Origin: Eucalyptus grandis
Lineage: Eukaryota; Streptophyta; Magnoliopsida; Myrtales; Myrtaceae
Direction: 5' to 3'
Assembly (NCBI RefSeq): GCF_016545825.1
Contig: NC_052619.1
Span: 31,411,803 to 31,475,802, forward strand
Length of the DNA stretch: 64,000 bases
Positions 36,246-48,600 of this stretch are shown here, one piece after another. Position numbers and translations under genes: made by a program. Position 1 is the first letter of the stretch. Every line of letters starts with the position of its first letter. Below the pieces are notes generated by a model, which ran no database searches, was not told the DNA's origin, and saw only the letters and a program-made list of their open reading frames with translations.

Positions 36246-36310
36246 TAATAATAATTATAATAATTAAATTCTCAATCATGGTCCTCATAGAATAAGATAT
36301 TCAACTCCAA
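35260..36310. other. Gene-free duplicated noncoding sequence of unit B
   Basis: 35.28-35.76 kb matches 15.78-16.26 kb, and 35.76-36.08 kb matches the inverted copy at 11.09-11.45 kb but is missing from unit A. A (TAA)n run is at 36215-36262. Confidence 0.5.
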
Positions 36311-36326
36311 TGAAAAAGAAATCTTT

Positions 36327-36530
36327 TTTTTTTTTTGGTGACCGGGGAACCTCCGTGCGCCGCTTCGCGGTGGAGAGTAAACCCCGGGAGTGGGTAGGCC
36401 CCCACCGCTGGCCCATCCACAGGTAAGTCGCACGTTGAGCATTGAAGCACCGCGGACACGAAGTCTCGAACTCTTCCCCTTGGCGTGGAGGGTACCAAGC
36501 CTTAACCGTGCGGCCACCACGGGCGGTGGT
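36327..36530 (-). mobile_element. tRNA-derived SINE with perfect target-site duplication
   Basis: Minus-strand element of about 204 bp with a pol III B-box (GTTCGAGAC, + strand 36463-36471), an A-box-like TGGCCGCACGG (+ strand 36506-36516), and an A tail seen as a T tract at its left end. TGAAAAAGAAATCTTT is repeated at 36311-36326 and 36531-36546. It is GC-rich against the AT-rich surroundings. tRNA similarity is limited to the promoter boxes, so it is not a tRNA gene. Confidence 0.85.
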
Positions 36531-36589
36531 TGAAAAAGAAATCTTTGTGAGCTAGTAAGTGCCCAAAAAAATCAATTCATCTAGACAAC

Positions 36590-37110
36590 TTTGATTGGCT
36601 GACGCTGACATGGATAATTTTTTAATAATATTTTATTTTAAAAAATTATTACTTTTTTTTTTTATTGTTTTTTGTCTTTTTTTTTTTTTTTTTTTTGCTA
36701 GCCGAGGTGAGGGCCGGTGAGGTTCGCCCTTGTCGCCCATTAGCGAGGCCGGCCTCATTTGATTTGGCGGGATCGAGCCTTGTTGGCCAATGGCAAGGCT
36801 CGACCCCACTAGCCCTCACCTATGGTTGATGGCGACTAGCCAAAGAAAGAAGGAAGAAGATGAGGAAAAAAAAAGAAAAAAATTCGATAAAAAAATTATT
36901 AAAAAATTGTCCATATTAGCTTCGGTCGGACAGCTGGTATTGGCTAGCATCTATATAGCGCCGGCCAACCAAAATTGGCCGGATGAACTAAGTTGATACA
37001 ATGTTAGAAGTTTATAACTAAGTTGGCTAAAAAAAAATGACTGAATTGACATGATTGCAATAGTTTTATGTTTTTTTTTTTTGTTGTAATTTTCCCAAAA
37101 GAATAGAGAA
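36590..37110. mobile_element. Foldback MITE-like element with GC-rich core
   Basis: The left arm TTTTTTAATAATATTTTAT and the reverse complement of 36.89-36.93 kb (AATTTTTTAATAATTTTTTT) are inverted. The core at 36.70-36.85 kb has GCGAGGC/GAGCCTTG words and is followed by an AG-rich tract. A partial relative is at 29.44-29.75 kb. Ends are not resolved. Confidence 0.5.
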
Positions 37111-38333
37111 TTGGAAATAATTAGTGATGATAATTTCACCCGCTAAAGAAAAGACAAGTGCATTGGTCTAGTCCCAATGGGGTAGCAAAAATCAACACTA
37201 GATGAGATTTGATATGGGGGTAGAGATGACTTTGGCCAACAAACCGAACTAGTTAGAGAGTTCAATTCAAAAACTTAAATCGTAGGTGAAAGGAGAGCAC
37301 ATGAATATAAATAGTATATAAAATGTACAAGTTGGATTAGGGGCGACATGTGGAATTTGATTAATAAGAGTGGACATACATGCGAAAGAGGCAAAACTTC
37401 GCGCTATTACCATACTAGAAAGCCAACACAAAAGTTAAAATTAATAGATGGAGAGGGACCATATAAATATAAAGAACGTATAAACCACACTGTCAAGCGA
37501 GGTGGGATATTTCAACGGAACCGAATTGGTCTTAAACGGGCCATTCCAAGCTAGGTGCATATGAGGATTGATTCAGTTTCCAGGTAAAAATGGTTGAGAA
37601 CTAATTTTAATTTCTATTCCCTAAACCCAAGAAGGCTAGTTTTTGGATAGAACTGGTTTTGAACCTAGGAACCAGCCTTGTAAGTTGGGGTAAGCATAGT
37701 CTAGATTGGGTCGGTCTGGCACCTAACTCAGGGATCAACCTGTGTAGTGTTGGTCCTCACTATTTTGGGACAAAGGATCGATCTTATTGAGCCTAGGACT
37801 AAGGACGAGATTGACCCTATGGGCTTGGTTTGGTTATAGGGTTAACCCACGACCAATCGATTTTTTTTTAATTTCATATTTTGTATTTCTTGAAAGGACA
37901 AACATATTATTTCAAATTACATATCCATCATTAATGCGATATTGAACAACCAAACTATGAACACTAATACATATTAAACATAAATATAATAGAAGGTAAC
38001 AATAGAAATTTCACACTTGCTAAAAACAACAAACCATAAAAACAAACACGTGAGATGAGCAAGAAGAGGCTAGAGATGAGCGGTGAGGTGAGTGAATAAA
38101 GACAAGCAACAAGCGAGCTAGGCAAGTGAACGGAGGCAAGCTATGAACAAGGCGAGCGAGGTCGAGCTGAGTGGAGAGGGTTTCTAGTTTTTTTTTTTTT
38201 TTTGGGGGGGGTGTCAAATGAAGGCTAAGTTTCATTCTACTTTCTAATTTACACGACAAAATTGAAATGCAGCGATAATAAAGGAAGAGACACCAAGGAT
38301 TAGAGTAGACAAAAGCATATAATATAAATTTCA
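37111..38333. other. Gene-free sequence with degenerate repeats
   Basis: Contains AACCGAACTGG/GGTTCC-type phrases related to the hAT-like element and a T/G tract at 38190-38212. No supportable gene. Confidence 0.45.
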
Positions 38334-39563
38334 GGGATAAGTGCTGCGGAAGTCCTAAAACTTGTCATGAAAATGCATTTGAGTTCTAAAACTTGCAAAA
38401 AATGCAAATAAGTCCTAAAACTTGTCAAAATGTTTCATTTGAGTCCTAAAAATATGCCGTTAGTTTTATTAACAGAAAATGCTGACATGGCATTTTAAAT
38501 TATTTTTTATTTTCAAGCTGGCTTTTTAAAATAATTTTTTTATTCAATTTAAAAAAATTATATTTAAAAACTAAAATTCAATTTAAAAAAAAATGTTAAA
38601 AAAAAGAAAAGGGCGTGAGTCGCCGGCTGCCCATCGACCGTCATTGGCCCCTCCGACGATGGGCGGCCGGCGACTCGCCCTTTTTTTTTTTTAACAGTTT
38701 TTTAAAAATTGAATTTTAGTTTTTAAATAATTTTTTTAAATTGAATAAAAATTAATTTAAAAAGCCAGTTGGAAAATAAAAATAATTTAAAATGCCACGT
38801 CAGCATTTTTCATTAATAAAACGGGTTAATTCCAAAAAAGCACAAACTTTAGGTCGATGGACAAATCGGCCCAAACTTTTTTGTCTCAAAAAAAAGCACC
38901 AACTTTAGGTCAATGGACAAATTTGGCCCAAACTCTTTTTTTCTCGTAAAAAAGCACAAACTTTAGGTCGAGTGACAATTTTGGCCCAAATTTTTTTTGT
39001 TTGGAAAAAAAATCATTAACTTTCACTTAAATTTTAAATCTGGCCACCCTTAACTTATATTCATTGATTGTCCTTAATCCATGTGCACTTGTTGGCTAAC
39101 ACCATCCATTTTCTTCTTGTTTGAGCCATAGCTTGAAGAATAACAGTGAAACTATGCCATCTCCTATACTTCACTAGCAAGTAAAAAAATCTCCCGATTG
39201 AATTTCTCTCGCTAGACTTTATTGTTTTGTCGTAATATGAAACTGTAGATCACTGCATGTCAAAAGAAACCATGGATGAGATCCACCAACCTCACAGCTA
39301 GAACCTTTTCTCTTGATATAAGGTTAACTTCAAATAGAAAGTTAATGGTAAGGGTTAGATTTTGGATAGGAGTGAAAGTTTGTTATTTTTTATGAGACAA
39401 AACAAAAATGGGGCCAGAATTGTTACTTAACCTAAATTTTGTGCTTTTTTATGAGATAAAAAAAAGTTCGGGCCAGATTTGTCCATAGACCTAAAGTTTG
39501 TGCTTTTTCATGAGACAAAAAAAAGTTTTGGCCAGATTTGTCCATCGACCTAAAGTTGATGCT

Positions 39564-39606
<43 letters not shown>

Positions 39607-39757
39607 TGGAATTAGCCCTAATAAAACTAATGGCGTCGATTTTAAGACTCAAATGAAACATTTTGACAAGTTTTATGACTTATTTGCACTTTTTGCAAGT
39701 TTTAGGACTCAAATGCATTTTCGTAACAAGTTTTAGGATTTCTGCAACATTTATTCC
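38334..39757. mobile_element. Mutator-like foldback element (outer)
   Basis: TIRs over 110 bp: the left end GGGATAAGTGCTGCGGAAGT and the reverse complement of the right end GGAATAAATGTTGCAGAAAT, both with repeated TCCTAAAACTTG phrases. Flanks TAAATTTCA and AAAATTTTA could be a decayed 9-bp TSD. A second palindrome, centred near 38.64 kb, carries a GC-rich GTCGCCGGC/GCCGGCGAC hairpin. A second element is inserted at 38823-39618. Confidence 0.7.
38823..39618. mobile_element. Mutator-like foldback element nested in the outer one
   Basis: TIRs GGGTTAATTCCAAAA and reverse complement GGGCTAATTCCATAA. A perfect 9-bp TSD, TAATAAAAC, is at 38814-38822 and 39619-39627. Each arm is built of about three tandem units of roughly 58 bp containing GCACAAACTTTAGGTC and GGCCCAAA, in inverted orientation in the right arm. 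A (TTTA)n tract lies at 39563-39606. Confidence 0.85.
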
Positions 39758-39933
39758 AAAATTTTATTAGATATAATAGTAAATATAATATATATAAACT
39801 CTTAGGATTGAGGGCCAACCCACATAATACAAGGTCCAGGAGTCCTAGGACCAAGGATCGACCCAATCCTCTTAGGAATTCACCTTGGATTGATACTTAC
39901 CCTACTTGTGAGACAGATTGTTGAGATGGAATA

Positions 39934-42900
39934 TGTGACATCCTGGAATTTCAATCCTGTTTTCAATTGATAAATCGGGCCTTTCATTGACGTGTCTATA
40001 GTGTTATTCTCTAAGCTAATCACACATGAGATAACTAGACTATATGGAGAAGTCATTAAGGGATTTTAACGCAATAGACTCGAGAATTCGATCAGGAATC
40101 GACTGCTTGACCGTGCTCATAAGCAGAGATCATTACATCACAGTAAAGATCAATTAGAGATCAGAGATAGGTCAGTTCGACTGAGATGTGTGGCTAAACG
40201 TGGGTGATTCCACCAAATTGAAAAATTCTCGTCGATCGGCACTAGACTGATTATTCTATCATTTTGGCACCCTGTGGTCGTATTTGAAACCTTGAGATTA
40301 TTACGATCATCGAGAGTCGCCGATATGTCAAAGAGATTCATTGTGGCTCGAAGAAAATCGACCACGGGTCATTTGCACTAAATTTTTTTTAAAGCTACTC
40401 AGTAGGCTAGGTCATGCTAAAATCACGCCAGATTGAAATTAACTGTGAATTTGAATCCAATTTCAAAAATTGAAAGTTTTGTCATGTCACGAGTCATTTT
40501 AGGAATGTTGACTCATCTTCCGAAGATTTTTTTGCAAACCAAGATTTTTGGCGAAAATTCAAAATAAGGCCGTTTTCAATTGAAAAATTTAGATGACCAT
40601 TTTTTGTCGTGTTTTTAGGATGCAAGTTAGTTCTATTGGCAAGGAAAAATACCAATTTGATAGAGGACTTAACGATGGATTTTGTATGATCGAAATATGG
40701 CTTCAATTGGAAGAGGATTGATCCAATTTGGAGAAAATCAAGTCTAAATTCGTAGCCCTTGGTCTCAACATTTTGGACCTCTTCCAAGACTTCCTAAGCA
40801 AGCTAATGGGCTGGAAAATGGTTGAGGAAACCAGCTGGGCATGGTGGGGCCAAGCCAAGGGGACAAAGGGGTAGGATTGAGCCAAAAGTGGCCCCTTCCA
40901 AGCTTGTTTGGTCCCCTTCTTCTCCACCGGTTGCCTTATCCATTTTTTCTAGATCAAAGAAGCTTTAAAAACTTGCAGAGAAATTGAGCAGCCATCCCTC
41001 CCTCACCATCGACCGTTGACCATTGCCGAGCCACTGGAGCCCCACCGTTTTGCCGTCACACGCCCACACGGGCCAGCACCGTCCGCCGCTTGCCCTATTC
41101 GTTTCACGTCCAATAGCCGTTGCTCGAGTCTTCCCGGTGGCCGTGGAAGCTCAGCTGGAGGCCGTCGTCACCGCTTCGTCGCCGTTTGACCGCCATTCGC
41201 CTCCACCAAGCCCACAGGTAGCCTTGCCACCTGTCCCTGCCTGTTTCGGCCCCAACGAACCGCTCAGCCTCCTCCTTCGGCCCAAGAGCAGAAACCGAGG
41301 CCCTAGGTTTGTTGGGCATTGTTTGGCTCGCTTTGGACCACTTTCGGACCACACTTGGTGCACCCGCTTTTGAGTTTGTTGATCATCTCATTCTCACCAT
41401 TGCCGTGGTCCCGGTCGGATCGCTAATCTAGTGAGTTTATTCAGTAGTCTCCGCTTATGGAGTTAATTATGGTTAAGGGTTAATTAGTTTAGGTTAAGAT
41501 TGGATTAGGTGGTTAGTTAGAACAGATTAGTAATTTAATCATTTGATATTGCATGTTAGGTGGTTAGAGTAGTGCAATTAACGAGTAGATAGGTCGTAAT
41601 ATATATCTAGATAGGTTCGGAATTTTTCCGGGCCCGTCTTGGCTTTTAATTAGGTTTTTCCGACCTAAGTTGTATTTATTTGTATTTATTAATTAATTTT
41701 CGTAATTATTTAATTAATTATTATTTTTTGGAAATTAGACCGAGATAGTCGGTGACCGGGATTTCGTGCTGATTGCAATGGTGTGATTGATTTATTTAAT
41801 TGAGTGCTGGTTTGTGCAATTTGAGTATGAATTGTGATTTTGGGGTATTTATCCCAAAATTTAATAATTTCCGGATTTAATTAGAAAATATCGGGCGTCT
41901 ATTTACAATGCCAAAATTGTGTTTATGGACTATTGGAATTAGTGAGATATGTTGTATTTTGGCTAAGGTCGATTGTGTATCCACACACGATTATTTTTAT
42001 CGGGTATGATAAAAATGGTGAAATTGTTAAATGATCAAGATGGTATACTATATCAGCCTGCGGGCTTTGATATATCAGCTTTGGGTGAGTAGTATACCGG
42101 TATACTATATCAGCATGCAGGCTTTGATATATCAGTTTTAGGTGAGCAGTATACCTTAGTAGCTTTTGGTGAGCATTGAGAGTATATTATATTAGCCCGT
42201 GAGGCTTGATATATTAGCTTAGGATGAGCAGTATACTACTATGTTATCAGCTTTTGGCAAATTATGTTTATTATCGGACTTTGGGTGAGTTATACTATCT
42301 ATCTTCAATTTAGGGTGAGTAGTTTTTGATATGATTGAACTATATAGATAGTATTGAATGAGTGGATCGAGAGATGGTCTTGATGACATGGAATCGACTG
42401 AGTCGATTGATCGATGACTCGATCCGATTTGATGGTTTGATGTGTTGAAATGATTTATCGAATTTATAAATTATACTGACTTGCAGGAATGAATGGAGGC
42501 AAAGGTAAGTCATCTGACTCGTGTTTGTGCTTAGGCAGCCCTTGGGGCGTATTTTCTTCCTAGTTGAGACTTAGGGGGTGTACTTACTGACACATCGTCT
42601 CACCCCGTTGTGAGATAATATTTTCAGGTCCCTAGATGGCAGCTCCTCCCGAACATTTTGGTCAACTGAAGAATGTCACAAAACAGGTAGTTTATATTCT
42701 GCTTTATAGGAACCCAAGGGGATGGGTCTATGAACTTGTGAAGTCCGTGGTCTAGGTTGATGTGGGTTTACCCCATAAGGTACCCCATCAATACAGATCA
42801 TAGTATCGTCGCGAGCGGAATGGGCAGAGAGAATGTCTCATACCGAAATTTGAGATACCTGTGTATGTGCTGGAGGTTGCTTTTAGAAAAGGTACAGTAG

Positions 42901-43223
42901 ATCCTCCTGGTGATTTGGTGGTAGACCCAGATCTTTCAGATCCAAGGACTCCGGAGTATTCAGTGGAAGACTCAAATGAAGACCTTGTACATATATATCG
43001 ACTGGTATTGTAAATGATATAGTTTGGTATGTATATATAAGTGTGTTGTGGTTTGAAAAATTTATGGTCTTGCTTTTTCCATCCCATCTTATTGTTGTTT
43101 GGGGATTTATTATTTTCTTTCGTATGCGCATTAAAATGAATGGGTCAGCGACGCATCCTTGGACGTCGCTATTTAATCGACCGTACAGGGATGGACACGC
43201 GCTCGGAAGGTTGGGGCGTGACA
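39934..43223 (+). mobile_element. Solo LTR of a Gypsy-type retrotransposon
   Basis: It begins TGTGACATCC and ends GGGGCGTGACA (TG...CA with short inverted termini), flanked by a perfect 5-bp TSD, GAATA, at 39929-39933 and 43224-43228. No second LTR, gag/pol or internal domain is present, so an ancestral element has recombined to a single 3290-bp LTR. The segment TACTTACTGACACATCG... with CTCACCCCG near 42.58 kb and the great length resemble Tekay/Del chromovirus LTRs, an assignment from memory only. Internal 60-70 bp repeats occur at 42.04-42.27 kb. It interrupts unit B. Confidence 0.85.
42040..42300 (+). repeat. Tandem repeats inside the solo LTR
   Basis: About four degenerate units of 60-70 bp, each with TATACTATATCAGC, GGCTTTGATATATCAG and GGTGAGCAGTATAC-type words. 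The later units are more diverged. Confidence 0.75.
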
Positions 43224-43228
43224 GAATA

Positions 43229-44767
43229 AGCTTGTTTCATCACTCTATTGTTTGTGTAATTCTGTTGATGAGGATACGAAGCATTGAATTTTTGGATGTC
43301 CATTCAATTTGCATAAAGCTATTTTGTAGCTTCATCTTGTGGATAGAGTACACTAGTTACACATTCAATTGGCCTTTCAAGGAGAACCTAGTGTGAGGAT
43401 AATATCGAAATGAGAAGTTCTCAATATTTAGCTTCTCTTTAGTGTAAAATCGTTGGTGTTCCCTAGTAGTGGGGAAGAAAAATATACATTTCCAATGGAG
43501 GGTGAATTTTGTAGGTACCGACAAGTAAAAATAAGGAATGTAGCCCTACTGAGCACCCCGCTAGGTGACTACTAGGGACGACCCTCATAAGTGGAAACAT
43601 CCCCTGGCTACCACCTACGGCCAACATGGTCATTGGGAAGTGGAGGTGGCATGGACTTGTTCTTCCAAAGGGATTGATTTTCCTCTAACTGCTTCTTAAG
43701 CTTTCCTAGAATACTTTCATCCACTTCATTCAGAATGTTTAAAACTGTTATCCTCATAATCCATCTCACTTTGTAAATTTTGGTTTAATTTATTAAAAAA
43801 TGAAACAACAGGGAAAAATATAAGAAAAGAAGAAAGGCTAGTTCCCAAGTCGACCCTAAAACTAGCTTGGAACTAGCCGATATGATTATAGGCCGATTAA
43901 GGGTTCACTGATTTGGGTCCTCATCCCAAAATTTGATAATCGACTTTGACAGGGTAGGTTTCACATTTTTAGTCTGAAACCGTTCACTCATGGTCTTTAT
44001 TACTTATTTCTAAACCTCTAATTTCTATATATTCATATATACTCTACTCTTGAGTGATAAAGCCTTCCGAAGTAAACTATTGCGCTCAATTTTTCTATTA
44101 ATTGCCATTTACATTTGTCATACCGGTAGCTCATCCTCAAGTTCACATGCTTTTGTAAATTCTTGTGACCACATGTCAAAATTTCTAAACTTGAATATTG
44201 TTGTGGCGCTTAGGGTAGGGGAGTTCTCCTGCCCCTCCTCATCATTATCTCTAAGTTATAATTAATAAATTTCCACTAATATATATATATCCTTGACCAC
44301 AACGCATAATAACTTTCAAAGGATGCCTCTGAACATGTGTCAACACAACCAAAACGTATTAGACCTTTCTTTAGATAGGGCAGATAGACGATTGATAAAG
44401 TCTTTTGACATTATAGAGCCAAGGCAACTTTTAACCAAAATCTTCAAATGAAAAAATAGCAGAAAATATATTGAAATAGCATGAATGATGATATTTTTGC
44501 ATCACCAAGAAAAAATAATTGAAAACGATATATAAGGAATTTTGCGTTATCTCGTGCTTCCTACCTCTGAATTGGCATTCTCATCCAACAACCTTTCTAA
44601 TGTTTTTCATTTACTTTCATTTTCTTCTTCAATTTAAGAATATCTGCCACACGTACGGTCTGGCGGATGCTGCAACTTGATCTGAAGCAGTTGCAAAAAA
44701 ATATGTTAATAGACAAACATGAGGCTTTTAAGCATTATACTCTATGTTTAGACAAAAAAAAAAAAGG
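43229..44767. other. Gene-free sequence between the solo LTR and the next foldback element
   Basis: No gene supported; open frames are under 75 codons. 43.80-43.98 kb has a weak GGAACTAG/GGTTC-type repeat phrase. A T/A-rich tract precedes the element at 44768. Confidence 0.45.
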
Positions 44768-45685
44768 GGATAAGTACACTAATGGTGCCATAAGTTGTGT
44801 ACGGCGCTCACTTTGGTGCCAAAAGTTTATGTCGGATCACTTAAGTGCCAAAAAATTTGAAAAACGCTCACTTTGGTGCCAACTCCGACGAAATTGGCCG
44901 GAAATCCGATGTGGCATTTTTTTATTAATTTTTGACGCCGACGTGGCTCGTCAAAGAGCTGAGTTAGCATCCAAACACCAAAACGACGTCGTTTGGCATC
45001 TTTCCCCCAACTTTGAAACCCTAATCCCCAAATTGAGAGAGAGGGAAGCTCGTCTTCGTGTCTTCTTCTTCCTCGAAGACCCACACCAGCAACGGCACCG
45101 GCAAGGCACCAGCAACAGCACCGGCAAAGACACTAGCAAAGACACCAAAGCAACGCACCAGCAGCAGCAGCGCACCAGCAACCCCTTCGATCCATCTTCT
45201 TCCTCCTCCTCCTCCGCCCTCGCCTTCGATTTTTCCTGCAACAATCTCCTCGCTCACCTGGTCGATCACCTGGTCCAGCAACTACAATGGTGGTTGAGTG
45301 ACGGTGGCTGAGCAACGATGGTGGCTGAGCAGCGATGGTGGCCGAGCGACGGCGGGCAAACGACGGTGGCCGAGCGGCGGAAACCCTAATTTTTCCCCAT
45401 GTGAGCTAAACGGCGTCGTTTCCATGAAGCCATCCACGTAGGACGGCAAAACGACGTCGTTTTCTTAAGGAGGACCGAAAACGACGTCATTTAAAGGCCT
45501 ATCGATTTTTTTAAAAAAAAAAAAATCATTTTGGCCGGAATCTTTCGCCGGAGGCCGGAATCTTTCGCCGGTGGCATCAAAGTGAGCGTTTTTCCTCCGA
45601 TTTGGCACTTAAGTGATCCGACGGAAACTTTTGGCACCAAAGTGAGCGCCGTACACAACTTATGGCACCATTAGTGTACTTATCC
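44768..45685. mobile_element. Mutator-like foldback element with near-perfect 60-100 bp TIRs
   Basis: The left end GGATAAGTACACTAATGG equals the reverse complement of the right end (CCATTAGTGTACTTATCC). Identity continues through GCGCTCACTTTGGTGCC. Both flanks are 12-A tracts, consistent with a poly-A TSD or target. The interior is GC-richer, with GCACCAGCAACAGCACC-like repeats and four copies of a AAACGACGTCGTTT-type palindrome. The terminal GGATAAGT is shared with 38334-39757. The 214-codon frame across it is not considered a gene. Confidence 0.8.
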
Positions 45686-45697
45686 AAAAAAAAAAAA

Positions 45698-48600
45698 CAT
45701 TATATTCTATGCACTAACCATCTGGGATCATTTAATTCCTCAAAAGTGGGCATTCAATCTAGGTAACAGCCTTTTTTAAGATTCCAAAATCCATTGAGAA
45801 AAAGCCACTTGAACCTACTGAAAATATTCAGTATTTATTTATACGATAATATTAACAGTTCCCATCACTTTATATTGATGATGCAAGGAAACGCAAGCAT
45901 TTTGTCATTATTCATTAGAATGTATCGACCTTTAAAAGAGGAAATTACACTCTTTTTTTGTCGAAAGCAAATTACACTTTACTCGTTAAACTTTATCTAT
46001 TTTTGCCTCCTATATTTTTGTCCACGTACTTTCTTTTGCCTTTTTTTTTTTTTGGCCAGGTGTCCCCATTTAAACTTTCTTTTAACCGACAACAGTTTTT
46101 TTTTTTTTTTTTATTTTTTGGCATTGAAAAGGACGAAACTCAAAAGTTAAATTAGAACTCATCTAACGAAATTAGATCCAACTTAAGGAATCAAACCTAT
46201 TGGAACTTTTGTTGTTAGATCGTTTTCATGACCAGAAAGTTCACCAAGATAAGTAGAGTCCATGAAAATGATTTTACAAGCTCATCACATGTTTCAATTG
46301 TCCTTCAATGGTTGGTGAATCTGATCTATCGTCAGGTGGTGGAGAATTTCACCTTTTAATGGGAGTAGTTGTATTATTTTGCTATTCGTCGACCTAATTT
46401 AATACAAAATAATCTTTCTTTTGACAGTTACATTAAACTATCTCAAGAATTTACTTCAATAACTATGCATAGGTTGTGTTAAACCCTAATTTTGTCACCC
46501 AATCCCACTTATGTCAGAGCATTTGCAATGGGAGACGAGTCACACCAGTGAGAGCAATCGCTCTCGAACCTGGTTGGGAATATATATATAGTGTGATAGT
46601 TCTTTTGGAATCCTATGTGCCTGATGTAATTCTTTTCAAATGACTCAACAATAACAAGAACGTCCATGTTTACTTTTGCCATGGCGGGGCCTGCCTCGGG
46701 CCTAAACTTGCAAAATGAGTGTTCATGATGTGTCATTTAGATATGATGACGAGTTCTCACTCATTCACTTTTTAAAGAGAAATTTACGCCATACAGGGAC
46801 AAATTAATATCAGGAAAATATATAGAAAATTAATAAAAGCAAGAGAATTATTTTGTAGCTAACACTGAAAGTTGAAAGATCATTTATATCGTTGCTTAAA
46901 ATGAAGCCAAATTCTTTTAAAAAATGGACCTAATGTTCTTGCTTTGTGTACATAAGTTTCTCTAGGATATTTAAAAAAGAGTTATTCCCACTATACTTAA
47001 AACACATGTAACATGTGGAAGAGTTGAAACAATCTCAAGATCCGGCACATCATTATCGGATGATCTGATGGGCCCATCATTATGTGACATTGATGCCACA
47101 GGCGGTACAAATTAAATAAAAAATTATGATTCATAATGGAAAGCTACGCAAACAAGGAAAAAAAAAGCATTTTAAGGGACCAAGCAGAATCAAGCAAATC
47201 TTCTGGTTTTGTCTTATTTAGCAACGAGATATATTAAAAAATTCTTAGCCTTTACCCTTCTCTTGAAGAAACGACTTGTGTGTTATGAATGCCCACTCTC
47301 TTTGGAAGAGCTTCTAATTGGATGTCAGGGATGATATGAACTTAGAATCTTTGATCTTCCTTGTCTGACCATAGTTGATTATTAACTCTTGAATAAAAGT
47401 GCTTCAGAAATTCTGATACAATGCCGGAAAATGTCCCTCCCATAATTCTACGGAAATTGGTGAAGAAAACGTTTCTAATCTGTCTTATGGTAAAAATAGT
47501 ATTTACAAAAACTTTCGCCGTTTATTTATTTATATATTTTAGGGTACATGCATGTGTTGATTCAAATTACTCGCAATTACCCCTCCTGATTTTTACCATA
47601 CAAATTAATTTATAATAATACAATAGCAAGGGCAAAGATTAACTATTAGATATTTTACTTTTTATTGAAACCTCTCGTGACAATTCTATAAACAAAGTTA
47701 TTTGAAAATGAGCATTGACAATCTTGTACATGTTAGTTTTAGCACAATTTAAGAAATATTTACTAGTGGAGCACGATTTAAAGAAAATGAAAATGGTCAC
47801 TTTACAAAACACTGTTTGACGAATAATTTTACCCTCTAATTAAGATTGATATACGTCGAATTGGTAACCAGAAAAATCTCGATATCCATTGACCTCGTCT
47901 TCAAAAAGAAACTGTTTACATTTTTTCAAAAACTCGCGGCTGGGGTGGCTTCGTATCTTTTTTACCCGAAGCAACTAAAATCGCAAATATATAAATATAG
48001 ACTAGCAAATGCGCATTTACTTTGTTCATGATTATTAATTTTAAGATAATTATCAAAATATAAGTTAAAAAAGAATAGCTCAAAAAAGCAACTCCCAAAG
48101 TAGGGACAATTCAACTAAGAAACCTAAAATTTACCCGATGTGACACGAATGCCCTAAATTTTTTTTCATATCACCAATACTCAACTTGTACCAGTGATCA
48201 AAAAATACATTTCGTTGTAATTCCGTCCAAAAGGGTCATTAAGAATCCAAGTGGCGTCTTGCATGGCAACAATAGGCAAACAAATTTTGACATAAATCTG
48301 ATGTGCCTTTTAGTCAAGGGAAAATTCCACCAAAATGTCTAAAATCAATGCCCCAACTTTTTTTTTCCAGTGTCACCTAATACTCTTAACTTGTACCAAT
48401 AACCCAAAAATACCTTTAGTCACAATTTCGCCCAAAATGGTCATAAAAAATCCAACTTGCTAGCTTACGTGGACAATGTCAGGTAACCACAGTTGAGTGA
48501 ATCTGACGTGGCATTAGTCTAATCCAAAGTGATGTCGTTTTATAGATTATGTTACTTTGATGAATCTAAAATTGCCTAAGGCACAACTTTTTATCATGAA

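Noticed and set aside
36400..36520. Possible tRNA gene
   Set aside because: Only the A- and B-box words fit; there is no cloverleaf spacing, and the unit has an A tail and TSD, so it is a SINE.
41023..41373. 116-codon open frame
   Set aside because: It lies inside the solo LTR; LTR leader regions commonly hold short GC-rich frames, and no domain is recognisable.
44667..45311. 214-codon open frame with Ser/Gln-rich region
   Set aside because: It begins outside and ends inside a foldback element; the Gln/Ser run comes from CAGCAG/CTCCTC repeats.
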